Positions 23,178 to 34,800 of a stretch of 64,000 nucleotides of DNA are shown here, one piece after another. The position numbers were made by a program, and so were the translations under genes. Origin of the DNA: Hyperoodon ampullatus (taxonomy: Eukaryota > Chordata > Mammalia > Artiodactyla > Ziphiidae). How positions within the stretch are numbered: the first letter of the stretch is position 1; each line of letters begins with the position of its first letter. The notes below the pieces were generated by a model. That model made no database searches. It was given only the letters and a program-made list of their open reading frames with translations, and was not told where the DNA came from. Location: NCBI GenBank assembly GCA_949752795.1, contig OX457057.1, positions 104,311,513 to 104,375,512 on the forward strand, in the 5' to 3' direction.

Positions 23178-23383
23178 GGGCTTCCCTGGTGGCGCAGTGG
23201 TTGAGAGTCCGCCTGCCGATGCAGGGGACACGGGTTCGTGCCCCGGTCCGGGAAGATCCCACATGCGAGCGGCTGGGCCCGTGAGCCATGGCCTCTGAGC
23301 CTGCGCGTCCGGAGCCTGTGCTCCGCAACGGGAGAGGCCACAACAGTGAGAGGCCCGCGTACCGCCAAAAAAAAAAAAAAAAA
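23178..23383 (+). mobile_element. CHR-type SINE (short form, 6-bp internal loss)
   Basis: Near-consensus, lacking the CCGCGG-type segment at ~23266 (CACATGCGAGCGGC). Target duplication about AATGCAACCTGCT / AAAGCAATCTGCT. Confidence 0.92.
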
Positions 23384-23399
23384 AAGCAATCTGCTTACC

Positions 23400-25435
23400 T
23401 CCTTTTTCGTGTTTCTCACCTGAGCTTGCGGGAAGGTATAACGAGGGCACAAGCAGAGGTACCAAAGAGAGGAGATGGATGTTAAGTAGGAAGGCGAGGC
23501 TGGACTTAGTGATTCGTAAGTTGAGGGAGCACACGAGGGGTGGGAGGCAAAGATGACCCTGAGGTCTCAGTAGGAAACAGACAGTGTCCCAGAAGCTGGG
23601 CATTAGGCTGCTGACTTGGACAAGGCGACCAGACACACCCCAGAACCTCCCTGAGCTCAAGACCCTCAGCTGAAATGCAGAGAGGAGACCAGATCGCTTC
23701 CTGAATTGCCTGCTGCTCTAAAATCTGACAGTTCAGGACATTTGGTTGGGCGTGAACTGCTGCAGCGTGAACACAACCTGAGTCTCTCTCGAGCGCATTA
23801 CCTTGACACAACTTGAGGGAGGCAGGAGTGAGGACCAAAGGTATTTCAGTAGTCAGGGATAGGAACGGGTCCTAGAGCGAGATCTCTGGAAACGTCTTCT
23901 TCCGCCCCCTCCTCGTCTGCTTTTTACTCCCTTCCCTCTTAGACTATTTCCCCAGGAGTATTAGTTTGGGTAAGAAGAGTCAATGAAGACGGAACAAGAG
24001 ACAGCCCCTAGAGAGCAGTGAGGATGGAGAGGGAAAATTTGGAATGAGTCATCAGTGGATTTTCCCCGGAAGCTCACATACAGGAGGGCAGGAACTGCAC
24101 CCGCCCTCAGTACTGGGAGGTTTTACCTAAGTGGGAGGCCCACTTAGAATTAAAAAGAAATCAATTGAAAAGCAATATATAGTCAATTCGGAAATGTCAG
24201 AATAGCAGCAACAACCAAGGACAACAGAACAAGAGCCATTATCCCACATGCAGAGACCAACACCCTGGTGGACATCCTTCCAAAAGACACACACCCAGCA
24301 CACACTTTTTGAGAAACAAAAATGGGATAACATCGTTTGTCATGACCTTTTTTTTTTCCATATTCAGTTTTTGTCCATATCATGATTTGTTTAACAAATT
24401 TCCTCCTTTCAAATATTTAAATCATCTGCAATTTTGACTTATAAAAAATGCTACAAGATACAAACTTTCAGCCAAGTCTTGTAAGTCTTTCATTATTTCC
24501 TTAAGATAAAATCATTCTTGTGGACTTGCTAGGTCAAAATATGAATATTCTTGATGCTTCTGATTCACACTGACAAACTGTCCACCAGAAACTCTACACC
24601 TGTTTGCATTTCTACTGTCCATATTCAAGAATGTCTGTTTTTACCATCATTAACACTGTATAGTTTAATTTTTTTAAAAAAGATGAAAAATGCATCTATG
24701 TTAAAATTTATGTTGCTTTATTAATAAATTGACTACATTTTCATAGACTTATTCACTTGTATTTCTTTTTTTGTGAATTGTCCCTTTGACAACCTTAACC
24801 AAATTTAATATCAAGGTGTTTTTTCTACACTTTCATTCTACATTTACATAAAAAATTTAATTTTAAGGATATTAACCTTTGTTATATATCTTGCAAATAA
24901 TGTGCCCCTTTTAGTGCTTTGTCTTTTAATGTTTTTTAGGGCTTTTTATGTACAAAATTTTACATAGATTTATCGATCCCTTTCTTTTTCAGTTTCTGCC
25001 CTTGAAGTCCAGCTCATTCATCATTCAGAATTAAGAAAGATGTGAGAGGAGCAGGATTAATGTTTTAAAAAGAACAGAAAGCTGCTCTCCACTTGCTCCA
25101 TGAGAGCCTAGGAAAACTATCGGGAAAGCTGAAGCAGGTAACACCATGGCTGTCACCACATCGTCTGGACCAGACCTTGAGAGGCTGGAGTTGGCAGCTG
25201 GCCAGTGAGTTAGCCACTTACAAGCAAGGAAGCTAGATGATAATTACTTCTCAGGATCTGCATATATTTTCGAGAAAACATGTGTCTTAAGCACCCTCTA
25301 TCAGAAAAACTTTTTATTACAAAATTAATGTATTCATTATCAAAATTTCTAACTTCACAGATGTTGATAAAGTAAAAAGTAAAAGTTTCCTTTCTTCTGC
25401 TTCCAAATTTTAGTCCTGAGAGGGGAAACACTGTT
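23400..25435. other. Non-coding stretch, mostly unassigned, A/T-rich after 24350
   Basis: No exon. 24390-24960 has the texture of an old antisense LINE (CTAGGTCAAAATATGAATAT, CTGACAAACTGTCCACCAGA) but I cannot assign it firmly. Confidence 0.4.
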
Positions 25436-25439
25436 AAAA

Positions 25440-26395
25440 GTTTGGCATGAGTCCTTACAGACTTTTTCCTATGCATACACTATTACATGTGATATAATAT
25501 AATAATGATATAATATAATATATTCTTACTTTTAGGGCTACTTCATTCTATTTTAACTGTTATTCAATATTTCACAGTATGAATATACCATAATTTTAGT
25601 TGTTTGAAAATTTTTATTACAAAAAAACACTATAACAAACATCCTTGAATAGGATTTTTGCACATTTATGCAAGTATTTGTGAAGGATAGATTTCTCACA
25701 TTAAAATACTAGGTAAAAAAATATATATATATTTTAAAGTTTAGTGAGAATTTCCAAATTCCACCCCATGGGAGGTATGGCTTTATATACTCCTTCTAAT
25801 ATTATATGAAGGTGCCTGTTTCTCCTTACATTCGTGCCAATAATGTAAATCACTATCTTTTCTAACTTTGTCAATCTGATTGTGAAAATGGTGTTTTATG
25901 GCTATAATATATATATATATATATGTAACATTAGATGGCTTCTCATACATTTATTGACATTTTTTTCTATAAAGTTTTTCTTCTATAAGCTGCTCATTTA
26001 TATCCTTTGCTCATTTTAAAAACTGAATTTCATTTGTCTTTTTGATTGATAGGAATAATTTATATACTTTGGATATTAATAATTTTTCATATATATTGCA
26101 AATTTTTCTATCATTCTTTTCATTTTGTTCATCATCTCTTTGCCTATACTTCAGTATTACATTTTTACATAGTTGTGTCCATCTTTTCTTCATTAATACT
26201 TTTGGAACCTATAGTATATGTAGGTAGGCCTTCCATACTCAAAGGCATGAAAATATCCTTCTATACTGTTTTTTTGTAGCACTGTGTTATACTTTTAACA
26301 TTTAAAAATGTAATCCAACTGCGTTCTATTTTTGTGGATGATGTGAATTAGGGATTTGCCACACAATCGTGAGGTAAATATCCTATTCAGGCTTC
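25440..26395 (-). mobile_element. Ancient LINE-1 3' region (antisense)
   Basis: Antisense words of old L1M elements: AACATCCTTGAATAGGATTT, ATCCTTTGCTCATTTTAAAA, CTTTGGATATTAATAA. Heavily diverged; includes (AT)n tracts at 25723-25732 and 25906-25923. Confidence 0.65.
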
Positions 26396-27165
26396 CTTTT
26401 GCCCAGTGGTTGAGATCCATTGTTTTGACTTACTTTCATTTCCTGGGCAACTTTCTGAGACAGGACATCCATAGTTGCACCTAAAGTTGAAACAGAAAAC
26501 AAGCACAATTTTTCAGATTTTTTGCTCACTCTATCCTAAAGAATCATAAGGCTAGACTTTTACATTGGAAATCTGTAACTGGGTGCTCCTCTCTCTATAG
26601 CTGGATCTCTCTGTGCCTCTTTTTCTGGTTGTGTCCATCAGTGCATCTCTGTTTCTCTCCCTGTCTCACACATTTCTCCTCTTTCTTTCTCCTGTCCTCT
26701 AGCACTTCTCTTTTTTCTCCTTATCTCTTCCTTTCCTTAACCATCTACAGTGTTAACCATCTTAAATGTTTCTTGGATGATTTGTTCTCGTTGTTTAATA
26801 GCATTTCACAGTCTCAATGCATTTTTGTTTGTTTTGGAACAATTTTTTATTTACCTATCTGTGAATTTCAATATAGTTATAAAATGTATGCTGAACATAA
26901 GATTTGGGGATTTCAAGCATTTACAGCTGAGACTCAATTTATATTTGTTTCTTTTTATCACATAAACAGTCTTAGAACATTTAAAATGCCTTTTGAGAAA
27001 GAGAAAAAAATCCACTTTCATAATTGTTTAGTATGTATACATTTTCCAGTATTTGTAATCATGGAATAAATGATTGTATTCTGCTAGCTATTTGCTTATA
27101 AACATTTACCTATATTTCTATGTGGTCCTGTTAGGGACATTACAGGAGAACGGATAGAAGATGGG
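26396..27165. other. Non-coding stretch upstream of CD2, nothing recognised
   Basis: A/T-rich. The long open frame at 26629-27069 has no recognisable domain and a low-complexity Ser/Phe-rich start, and is considered spurious. Confidence 0.45.
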
Positions 27166-27310
27166 CCGTATGGTTGAATTTAACTCCTTGTTAACTAAAG
27201 GGTGATCCTGAGTGATTTATTTAGCCTCTTAGTTCCTTTTCTCTTCAACAGGAATAATAAAACCCACCCAAGGTTGTAGTGAGAATTAAAATGTTATAAG
27301 AAGACATACA
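27166..27310 (+). mobile_element. MIR (sense), about 220 bp 5' of the CD2 ATG
   Basis: GATTTATTTAGCCTCTTAGT, then CAACAGGAATAATAAAACCC and GTAGTGAGAATTAAAATG, the MIR 3' core. Confidence 0.65.
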
Positions 27311-27357
27311 CTCATAAATATACCTGCTTTGGCAAAGGAGCACATCAGCCAGGTTTT

Positions 27358-27387
27358 GTATGCGTGTGCGCGCGCGCGTGTGTGTGT
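27358..27387. repeat. Alternating purine-pyrimidine (TG/CG) tract
   Basis: Thirty consecutive alternating bases including a central (CG)5 run flanked by TG repeats. This composition favours Z-DNA. It lies 138 bp before the CD2 start codon. Confidence 0.92.
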
Positions 27388-27419
27388 CTGTTTTCTATGT
27401 CACTGTAAAGAAGCAAAAA

Positions 27420-27524
27420 GGAGAGGCACGTGGTTAAGCTCTCAGGGGGTGGATTCCACTGGTGTTATTTCAGTTCCTTTTTAAAGAAGAGCTCAGAATC
27501 ACAAGAAGGAAACTAACCCCAAAG
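27420..27524 (+). promoter_or_regulatory. CD2 proximal promoter / 5' UTR region (candidate)
   Basis: The ~100 bp before the CD2 ATG contain a CACGTG E-box (27427-27432) overlapping a GTGGTT RUNX-like core, a G-rich AGGGGGTGG stretch, a TTCCTTTT ETS-like core (27474-27481) and a weak TTTTTAAA (27477-27484). There is no canonical TATA box or CpG island, which fits the TATA-poor lymphoid CD2 promoter. The role is inferred from position; motif matches this short are individually weak. Confidence 0.5.
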
Positions 27525-27585
27525 ATGAGCCTCACGTGTAAAATCTTAGCCAGCTTCCTTCTGATTTCCTCTGTTTCCACCAAAG
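27525..27585 (+). CDS. CD2: CD2 coding exon 1: signal peptide
   Basis: This exon encodes the start Met and a 20-residue leader with a hydrophobic core (ILASFLLISSV), matching the length and pattern of the human CD2 leader. The ATG has AAAG before it and is the only one in frame with the leader. The exon ends AAAG/GTAAG, leaving the first base of the next codon. The 5' UTR lies just upstream, but its start cannot be fixed from sequence alone. Confidence 0.95.
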
Positions 27586-28856
27586 GTAAGTTGGTGCGTG
27601 GGTCTCCACTGTTACCATTAGAAGCTTCTTTGGCAACCCTGAAGTGAATGCAAGAGTCAGAGAGGTCACAGCCCAGCTTTCCTTGGCAGTGAGCTACCTC
27701 AGTAACTTTCTTGCTTTTTGTAGGTGAGGTCTCTGAAAATACTAAAGTCATCTGGGGTCGCCTGGATCATGACATCAACCTGGACATTCCTGGTTTTCAA
27801 ATGAATGATGGGATAGCAGATACACGATGGGACAAAAACAAAATCAAGATTGCACAATTAAGACAAGACAAGCCACCTTACCAGATAAAGGACACGTATG
27901 TGATGTTAGAAAATGGAACTCTGAAAATTAAAGCTCTGAAGAGAAATGATAGCGATGTCTACAGAGTATCTGTATATGATTCGAATGGAAAAAACATATT
28001 GGAGAAAACATTTGATTTGAAGATTCAAGGTAAGTCTTTGTCCCCTAAATTCCTCCATCTCAGTATGGGTGCTATTTAGCAAGTCGAGGAATAGCATTCA
28101 TGAAATGTCCCCAGCCCTGACCTTGGCCTTGAGGGAGCCCTAAAGGAAATCGAATGCATCCCTCCTGCCTCGGTGCAGGCTCCAGTCCTGTGAGAGGGAT
28201 GGAACCCACAGCTAATAGACCCTCAAGTCTACATACCTCAAACTCTCTCTTCAGAGGCTGTGGGGATGCAGGGTTGAGTGAAGGATCTGGATTAAGATCC
28301 TGCGTTAATCAAGAAGAGGGGAACAGGTGGGCAGAAGAAAAAGGTGGCCATTCCAGGTGGATGATGAAGGGCAAGCTAGGTATGAGACTGGGAAGGGGAG
28401 GCTGACTGGAGGGCAGTGGGTCTTCCATCCAGAGAGACAATTTCAAGCCAGGATGTCCTGAAGGAGTAATTGTAAGGCAGAAAAGGGCTGGAAATGATGA
28501 ATTTAAGGATGAACAGCCCTTGTTTCTAATCATCTCAACATCGGCATGATCAAAGGTGGAAGATGATTTTTGCTGATATCTGTAGAAAATACACAAAGTG
28601 TGGCTTTGTATGTCTATGCGTGTACTGTGAGGGCAGTAGTAGCTATTGAAGATGGAAGCTTGAAACCTAGCTAGGAAGCTGCTGCTTTAATCCAAGTGAA
28701 GTAGGGAGGGGCTGGTCGGTGACCCTCAATTCAGGTTTCACATTGGAATCAGCTGAGGTGTTATTAAAGTTACCGGTGCTAAGTCCCATCCCAGACCAAT
28801 TTAATCAGAGTTTCTTGGTGCAGGGCCTGGGCATCGTAGGTGCTAAACTCCCCAGG

Positions 28857-28887
<31 letters not shown>

Positions 28888-31800
28888 GCGGTACGTGGGC
28901 CTCTTGCTGCTGTGGCCCCTCCCGCCACGGAACACAGGCTCTGGATGCACAGGCTCAGCGGCCATGGCTCACGGGCCCAGCTGCTCCATGGCATGTGGGA
29001 TCCTCCCGGACCAGGGCATGAACCCATGTCCCCTGCACCGGCAGGTGGACTCTCAACCACTGCGCCACCAGGGAAGCCCTCCCCAGGTGATTTTAATGAG
29101 CAGCCAAAGCTGATAACTAGTGGCCTAGACTAAAGGGTGCCTATAAAATGCCTAAAGAACGATTACATTGGGGGTCATGTGTGGAGAAAGGATGAACAAA
29201 CTGGCTTGAGTTTGGGAGAGAAGGAAGAGAAAGTACAATAGAATGGAAGTGACAATGAAGTCACAAATCCAGGGGTCACTTGGCTGGGTGTGGATAAAAG
29301 TGAGAAGAGGAAGCTGTACTTAGCTTGGAGAGGAAGACAGGAACCCCAGCATGAGCACAAGCCAGAGATTCAGTGAGCAAATAAGCATTTCTGTGCTTTG
29401 CACAGGAAACGCTGCCAAAGGAAGGGCCCCCTCCTCCTACCTAGAGTCACCATCCAGCCCTCTTCTTGAGCACTCGGACCTGGTAGCAGCCCCCCTCCAA
29501 CACTCACAGACATTGTCAGCTCCTCTGCAAATGACAACTTTCCATACCTAGACCTGCAACAGGACGGAGGGTACATTCCAGAGATGGGGCGAGACAGAAT
29601 GGAGCCAGAAGGGACCTCTGCTTGTGGGCTCTGGGAACCACAGATGTCGTGACTCCTGCCAGCATGGGCTTGGGTGTCCTGTTTTGAACTTGAGCTTCAC
29701 ATTCGTGTTTCCTTTAGTACTGCAGTGGTAATAATGGCTACCAGTGAGATGTCACGTGCTTTGCTACATGATCTTATTTAAGGTTCCCAACAATCCTGAG
29801 AGGTAGCTGTTATTATCCCCTTACTATCTATAAGGAAACAGAAGTGGCTTGACAGGAGCAAAGTCAGGAGCCAAACCCAAGGCTAGTTTTAGCAAGGATG
29901 GTGACATTCCCCCACCCACCACCCCAAACAGCTTTATTGTGGTATAATTCACATACCATAAAATTCACCCATTTAAAATGTATGATTCCATGGCTTGTAG
30001 TATATTTACAGAGTTGTACAACCATTACCGCAATCAATTTTAGAATGCTTTCATGACCTCAAAAATAAACCTTCACTCCTTTGCCAAAAGACAAAGATCT
30101 TTCCATGACACAACAGCCACCTCATTGTGTGTGTGTGTGTGTGTGTGTGAATGTCACACAGCATGTCAATTTGTGGGTCCGGTCACCATTTCCTACCACA
30201 TGACCTTGGGCAAATTCTCTGTTTGCTCTGAGTCTGATTTTCATAATAATAACTCTATCGGCTATTCAGTGGGACAAGGCTTCAGGGAGACAACTAAGCA
30301 TAGGTGCCTTGGTCACCTGGGACACAATACCTGCTTCCTCAGTACTCGTGCTCTCCCCATCTCTTTGTTCCTCCATGCTTCTCAGTCTCCAACTTTGGAA
30401 CCCACATCTCCTTAAGGAGGGGGCTGCTGCTGCCAGCTGGGGAAACAGTGGAAGGCCCCTTAAAGCAGATGTTAGTGGAGAGCGTTTGTCCTAGCAACCT
30501 GGAATCAAAGAGCCTCATCTGTGAGACGTGCCCCACAGGATCCAACCATGCCTCTTGTATGAAACTATCTTACAGACAGGACGTATGCAAAGATATGACT
30601 TTGAGTGGCTGCTCATCTCTGGGTGGTTCATATCAGTGAAATACTGGAAAGGATCTTAAAGTCCCCAGCAGTTAGGAATGTATTAATTAAATCAAGAATA
30701 GATCATTTAAAAAGATGATGAAAGTGTATATTTATTGGTATTCCTAAAAGAATTTCATAAGAGATCATTAAAGGAAAACAGGCAGACTAAAACATATCTA
30801 TGATCCAGTTTTAGTTTTTAGAACACTATTTATATGTGGTATGCATGGCATAGAAAACATTTGTTAAAGGGATGCATCGAAACATTAATAATTATTGACT
30901 CTGGGTAGTAGAATTGCAAGTGGTTTTTAATCTTCTTGAAACTTTTTTGGTATTTTATCAATTTTTACAGTGATGTGACTTACTGTTATAAATTAAAAAA
31001 GAGTATTTCCATTTTGAAAACACAAGCAAACTCCTTGGCTCAACCCCTAGAGTATGCACTGACCCTGTCTTGTTGTAGGGTGATGTCTTTCCATCCTCTT
31101 CATTCTGGGTCACACCGAATCCCTGGATGGGAAAAAAAACCCTTAATTTCTGCCTGCCTATATTTTGGGACAGAAATGAAATTTGGTGAGAAAGTTCATG
31201 GGGAAGATATTATTGTCTGGGAGGGAGGAAATCAGAAAAAAAAAAAGCTATCCATCTGCATAATGAATGGAAAGATGCTGAGAGAGGAAAGTGGCAAGTC
31301 TGAGGAAAGAGAGGGAAGGATGAGAAAAAGGGCAGAAGTTGGTCACACGGCTTGCAAGTGGTGGAGTAGGATTTGGACCCGGCCCAACTGACGCCAAGGC
31401 CAGGGCTTTTTCTTTCATGACGCAGCCTTCGAATATTATCCTGTCAGAAAAGGAGAGGCAGGGCGTGTATGATTATGATTATAACAACTACCACCAATAT
31501 TGTCAGTACCTGTCAGTGTGCCAGGGCTTTGTCACATGTCATCCCTGCTGTGACAGGTGGGGAATGTCTTTCTTATTCTTCTCTTGCGGATGAGGTCCAG
31601 TGAGGTCCAACAGCTCTGGGAAGCTGAAGGCATTCTCTCCCTCCAGAGCTTGAACTGCACACCTGGCCCCCTGCTCCCAGGACCTGCTGCTTCATTTGTG
31701 ACCAAGGCCCCAGGCTACACATGTACCAGTCCTCCAGGGACAAGTTCCCAGCTGCTCTTAAAGCATTGCCCCCACCCCGCTATCCTTCACAGGCTCCTGA

Positions 31801-34800
31801 GTGTATGGGGATCAGGATGTGGTAAACCTCTTATCCATACTACTGAACTTGGATTTGGAAGGGTGAGCTCCTCTCCTGATTTGCCATTTATTAGTGGGTG
31901 CCCTTGGACTGTCCATTTAACCTCTCAGAGCCTTGGGCACTTCATCTGTAAACAAGAAGAAAAACATCCGCCTCTCTGTTTGTTAGGATGAAATGATATC
32001 CTATATGTGAAAACATTTTAAGGTATAAAACAGCACATAAGCCTGTGATATGATGTATTTTTTACTGATATAATGTATCTATAAATACCAGAAATAAATT
32101 TGTTCTGAATGTGCTGTATAAATAAAATGAAGTAGAAATGATTTTTGAAAATTGCTAGGGGTCTTTGAAATCTTTTCTGGTCCCAAACTAACTCAATTTC
32201 CCCTCTATAAATAGGTATGTCTTTTACAATCAGTAAATGGCCTAATATGAATTGGATCTTTCTTTTCTTTTCAGAGATGGTCTCAAAACCTGTAATTTCC
32301 TGGAGTTGTACCAACAGAACCCTGATCTGCGAGGTAGCAAAAGGAAGTGACCCTAACTTAAAACTGTTTTTAAATGAGACCAGTATCAAAGAAAGTCATC
32401 AGAAGGTCATCAGACACAAGTGGAACAGCAAATGGACTGCAACATTCAGCTGCGTGGCGAGTAACAATGTCAGTGCCCAAACGAGCACGGTGACCATCAG
32501 CTGTTCAGGTGCGTGGTGGGCACTGGTCAGACACCCCAAGTTCACTTCACAAACACAGCCTTTGAGGCCCACAGCAGAGGACTGGTCCAGGGCCTGGGTG
32601 CTTGGGCTGGGAGGCATCCTTGGCTCAGGATGAGGACTGAAAACATACCTCTTTTCCCTGGAAATCTTCAAGGGAAATCTTAGAGGAGAGAGGAGGTAGT
32701 GCTCTATGGTTGCCCATCTTGGGAGTCTTCTCAGAGAGCTTGGTATAACCACAGGCAATGAAAAAGATTCTCTTCTAGGAGAAAGCATTGCCGAGTTGAA
32801 GAGATAAAAGGAGCTGTAACGGTGATCTCACACAGACCGCCACTTCCCAGAGAGGCAAGCTGACTTGCCCACGATCCACCCCTTCAGCTAATCAGTGACC
32901 ATGACTGTGGCTCCTAGGGCAATAATGGAGAAGGAAGCAAAAAAGATTCCTTTCTGGAGGGGAGATGGCTGGTACCTCCTATCAGGGGCAGGTGCAGAAG
33001 GGCTGTAGAAACTCTGGGAGTTAGAGGCTTGTGGGGAGGAAGAGCTCAAGGCCAGGGAGGACCATGAGCACATGTGGGCAATGCTCTTACTGCCTCAGAG
33101 CAGACAGCCCAGCACCAGAAAGTTCTGAAACTTCAAGAGTCTAAGTTCTTCCCTGGACCACCAGCTTCATGTGACCCCTAGAAGTAATTTTTTTTAAATA
33201 AATTTATTTATTTTATTTATTTATTTTTGGCTGTGTTGGGTCTTCGTTGCTGCGTGCGGGCCTTCTCTAGTCGTGGCGAGCAGGGGCCACTCTTTGTTGT
33301 GGTGTGTGGGCTTCTCATTGCGGTGGCTTCTCTTCTTGCGGAGCACGGTTCTACGTACGTGGGCTTCAGCAGTTGCGGCAAGCGGGCTCAGCAGTTGTGG
33401 CTCACGGGCTTTAGAGCACAGGCTCAGTAGTTGTGGTGCACGGGCCCAGTTGCTCCGCGGCCCATGGGATCATCCCGGACCAGGGATCGAACCCATGTCC
33501 CCTGAATTGGCAGGCTGATTCTTAACCACTGAGCCATCAGGGAAGCCCCTAGAAGTAATTTTCGAAAGGTGGCCTGCTCCAGGAGCCAGGGGTCTTGACT
33601 TCTAGTTTGGGTCTGTCCAAATATATAGGGATGACCTGGACAGAGTTCCTTCCCCTTTCTGGGCTTCAGCCTCCTGGTCCACAAAGAAGATGAGCCCTGT
33701 GATCCCCAAGAGTCTACTCATCTGATACTCTGGGATTATGTCTCCACTGCTGTCTAGTCAACCCCCTGACAGGAAACTGAGCACAAAAGATAGTTATTTG
33801 GCCACAGGCCCTGAGTTTCTATAGTGAGTATGGCTGGTCAGTGACCCTAGGAAGCAGCCCTGAGCTGGCGTGAAATCAGAAGTGAGACTTTTTAATATAC
33901 CTTTTGAATTAGTTATCAGTTGCTGCATAACAAACAACCCCATATTTAGTGGCTTAAAACACAAGCAGTTATTATCTCACAGTTTCTGTGGGACATGAAT
34001 CTAGGAGTGACTTAACTGGATGTTTCTGGCTCAGGGTCTTTCATGAAGCTGTAATCAAGACACAGGCAGGGGCTGCAGTCATGTCAGTCAGGTGCAAGCA
34101 CTACTGGGGGAGCATCCATGTCCAAGTTCACTTACGGGGGCGGCATTGGGCTGCCTTACAATATGGCAGCTACTTCCGTCAGAGCAGCCTAAGAAAGAGC
34201 AACAACAAGCGCCCAAGGCAAAAGCCGTGGTCTTTTTGCACTCGATCTCAGGAGTGATAGATGTCCCATCACTGCTGAGGTATTCTATTCATTAGGAGCC
34301 TCTCAGTAAGTCCAGCCCACGTTTAATCAGAAGGGGTCTCACACCAGTGGGAATACCAGGAGGCAGGGCTCAACGGGGACCATCCTAGAGTCTGCCACTC
34401 ACACGGTCAGACCAGCGTCACTTCACCTCCTATGAAGTCTATGTCTGCCCACCAGCCGTCCCTCCGTGCCCCCCATCACTAAGGCACAGTGAGTGAAGTC
34501 GCCTCTCCTCGACTTCACAAGCTCTTATCCCCTTTTAGGAGGCTCTTGATTAGAGTTGCCAGAGTTAGCAAATAAAAAGAGACAGTATAAATGTGTTCCA
34601 AGTGTTGCGTGGGACATACTTATACTAAAAACTATTCGTTGTTTATTTCAAATTTAACTGGGCATCCGGTGTTTTATCTGGCAGCCCCACTCCACGCTTA
34701 TTTTAACTAGATCCCAGCAGTATAAAAATGTGTGTGCATGAGGGATGGAGCGAGGGAAGAAGGGCTTTGGGGGAAGCTGAGGTTTGAAGACTGGACCATT

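Larger units (their letters stand above)
28030..32274 (+). other. CD2: CD2 intron 2
   Basis: A 4.2-kb phase-1 intron. It holds a hAT/MER element split by a SINE (28725-29125), MIR copies, an antisense L1 fragment and a (GT)n tract. About 28030-28720, 29130-29730 and 30300-31840 show no recognisable repeat or exon. Confidence 0.92.

Noticed and set aside
22848..23660. 270-residue minus-strand open frame, the longest in the window
   Set aside because: It runs through an (AC)n microsatellite (poly-Cys/Val) and a SINE; composition and overlap show that it is fortuitous.
26629..27069. 146-residue open frame upstream of CD2 as a possible small gene
   Set aside because: Low-complexity Ser/Phe/Leu-rich, A/T-rich codons, no homology recognised and no promoter or splice signals.
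27300..27600. CpG island at the CD2 start
   Set aside because: CpG occurs only in the short (CG) run of the alternating tract; the area is not GC-rich.
30304..30639. 111-residue open frame within CD2 intron 2
   Set aside because: No recognisable domain, no codon bias and no splice context; considered chance.
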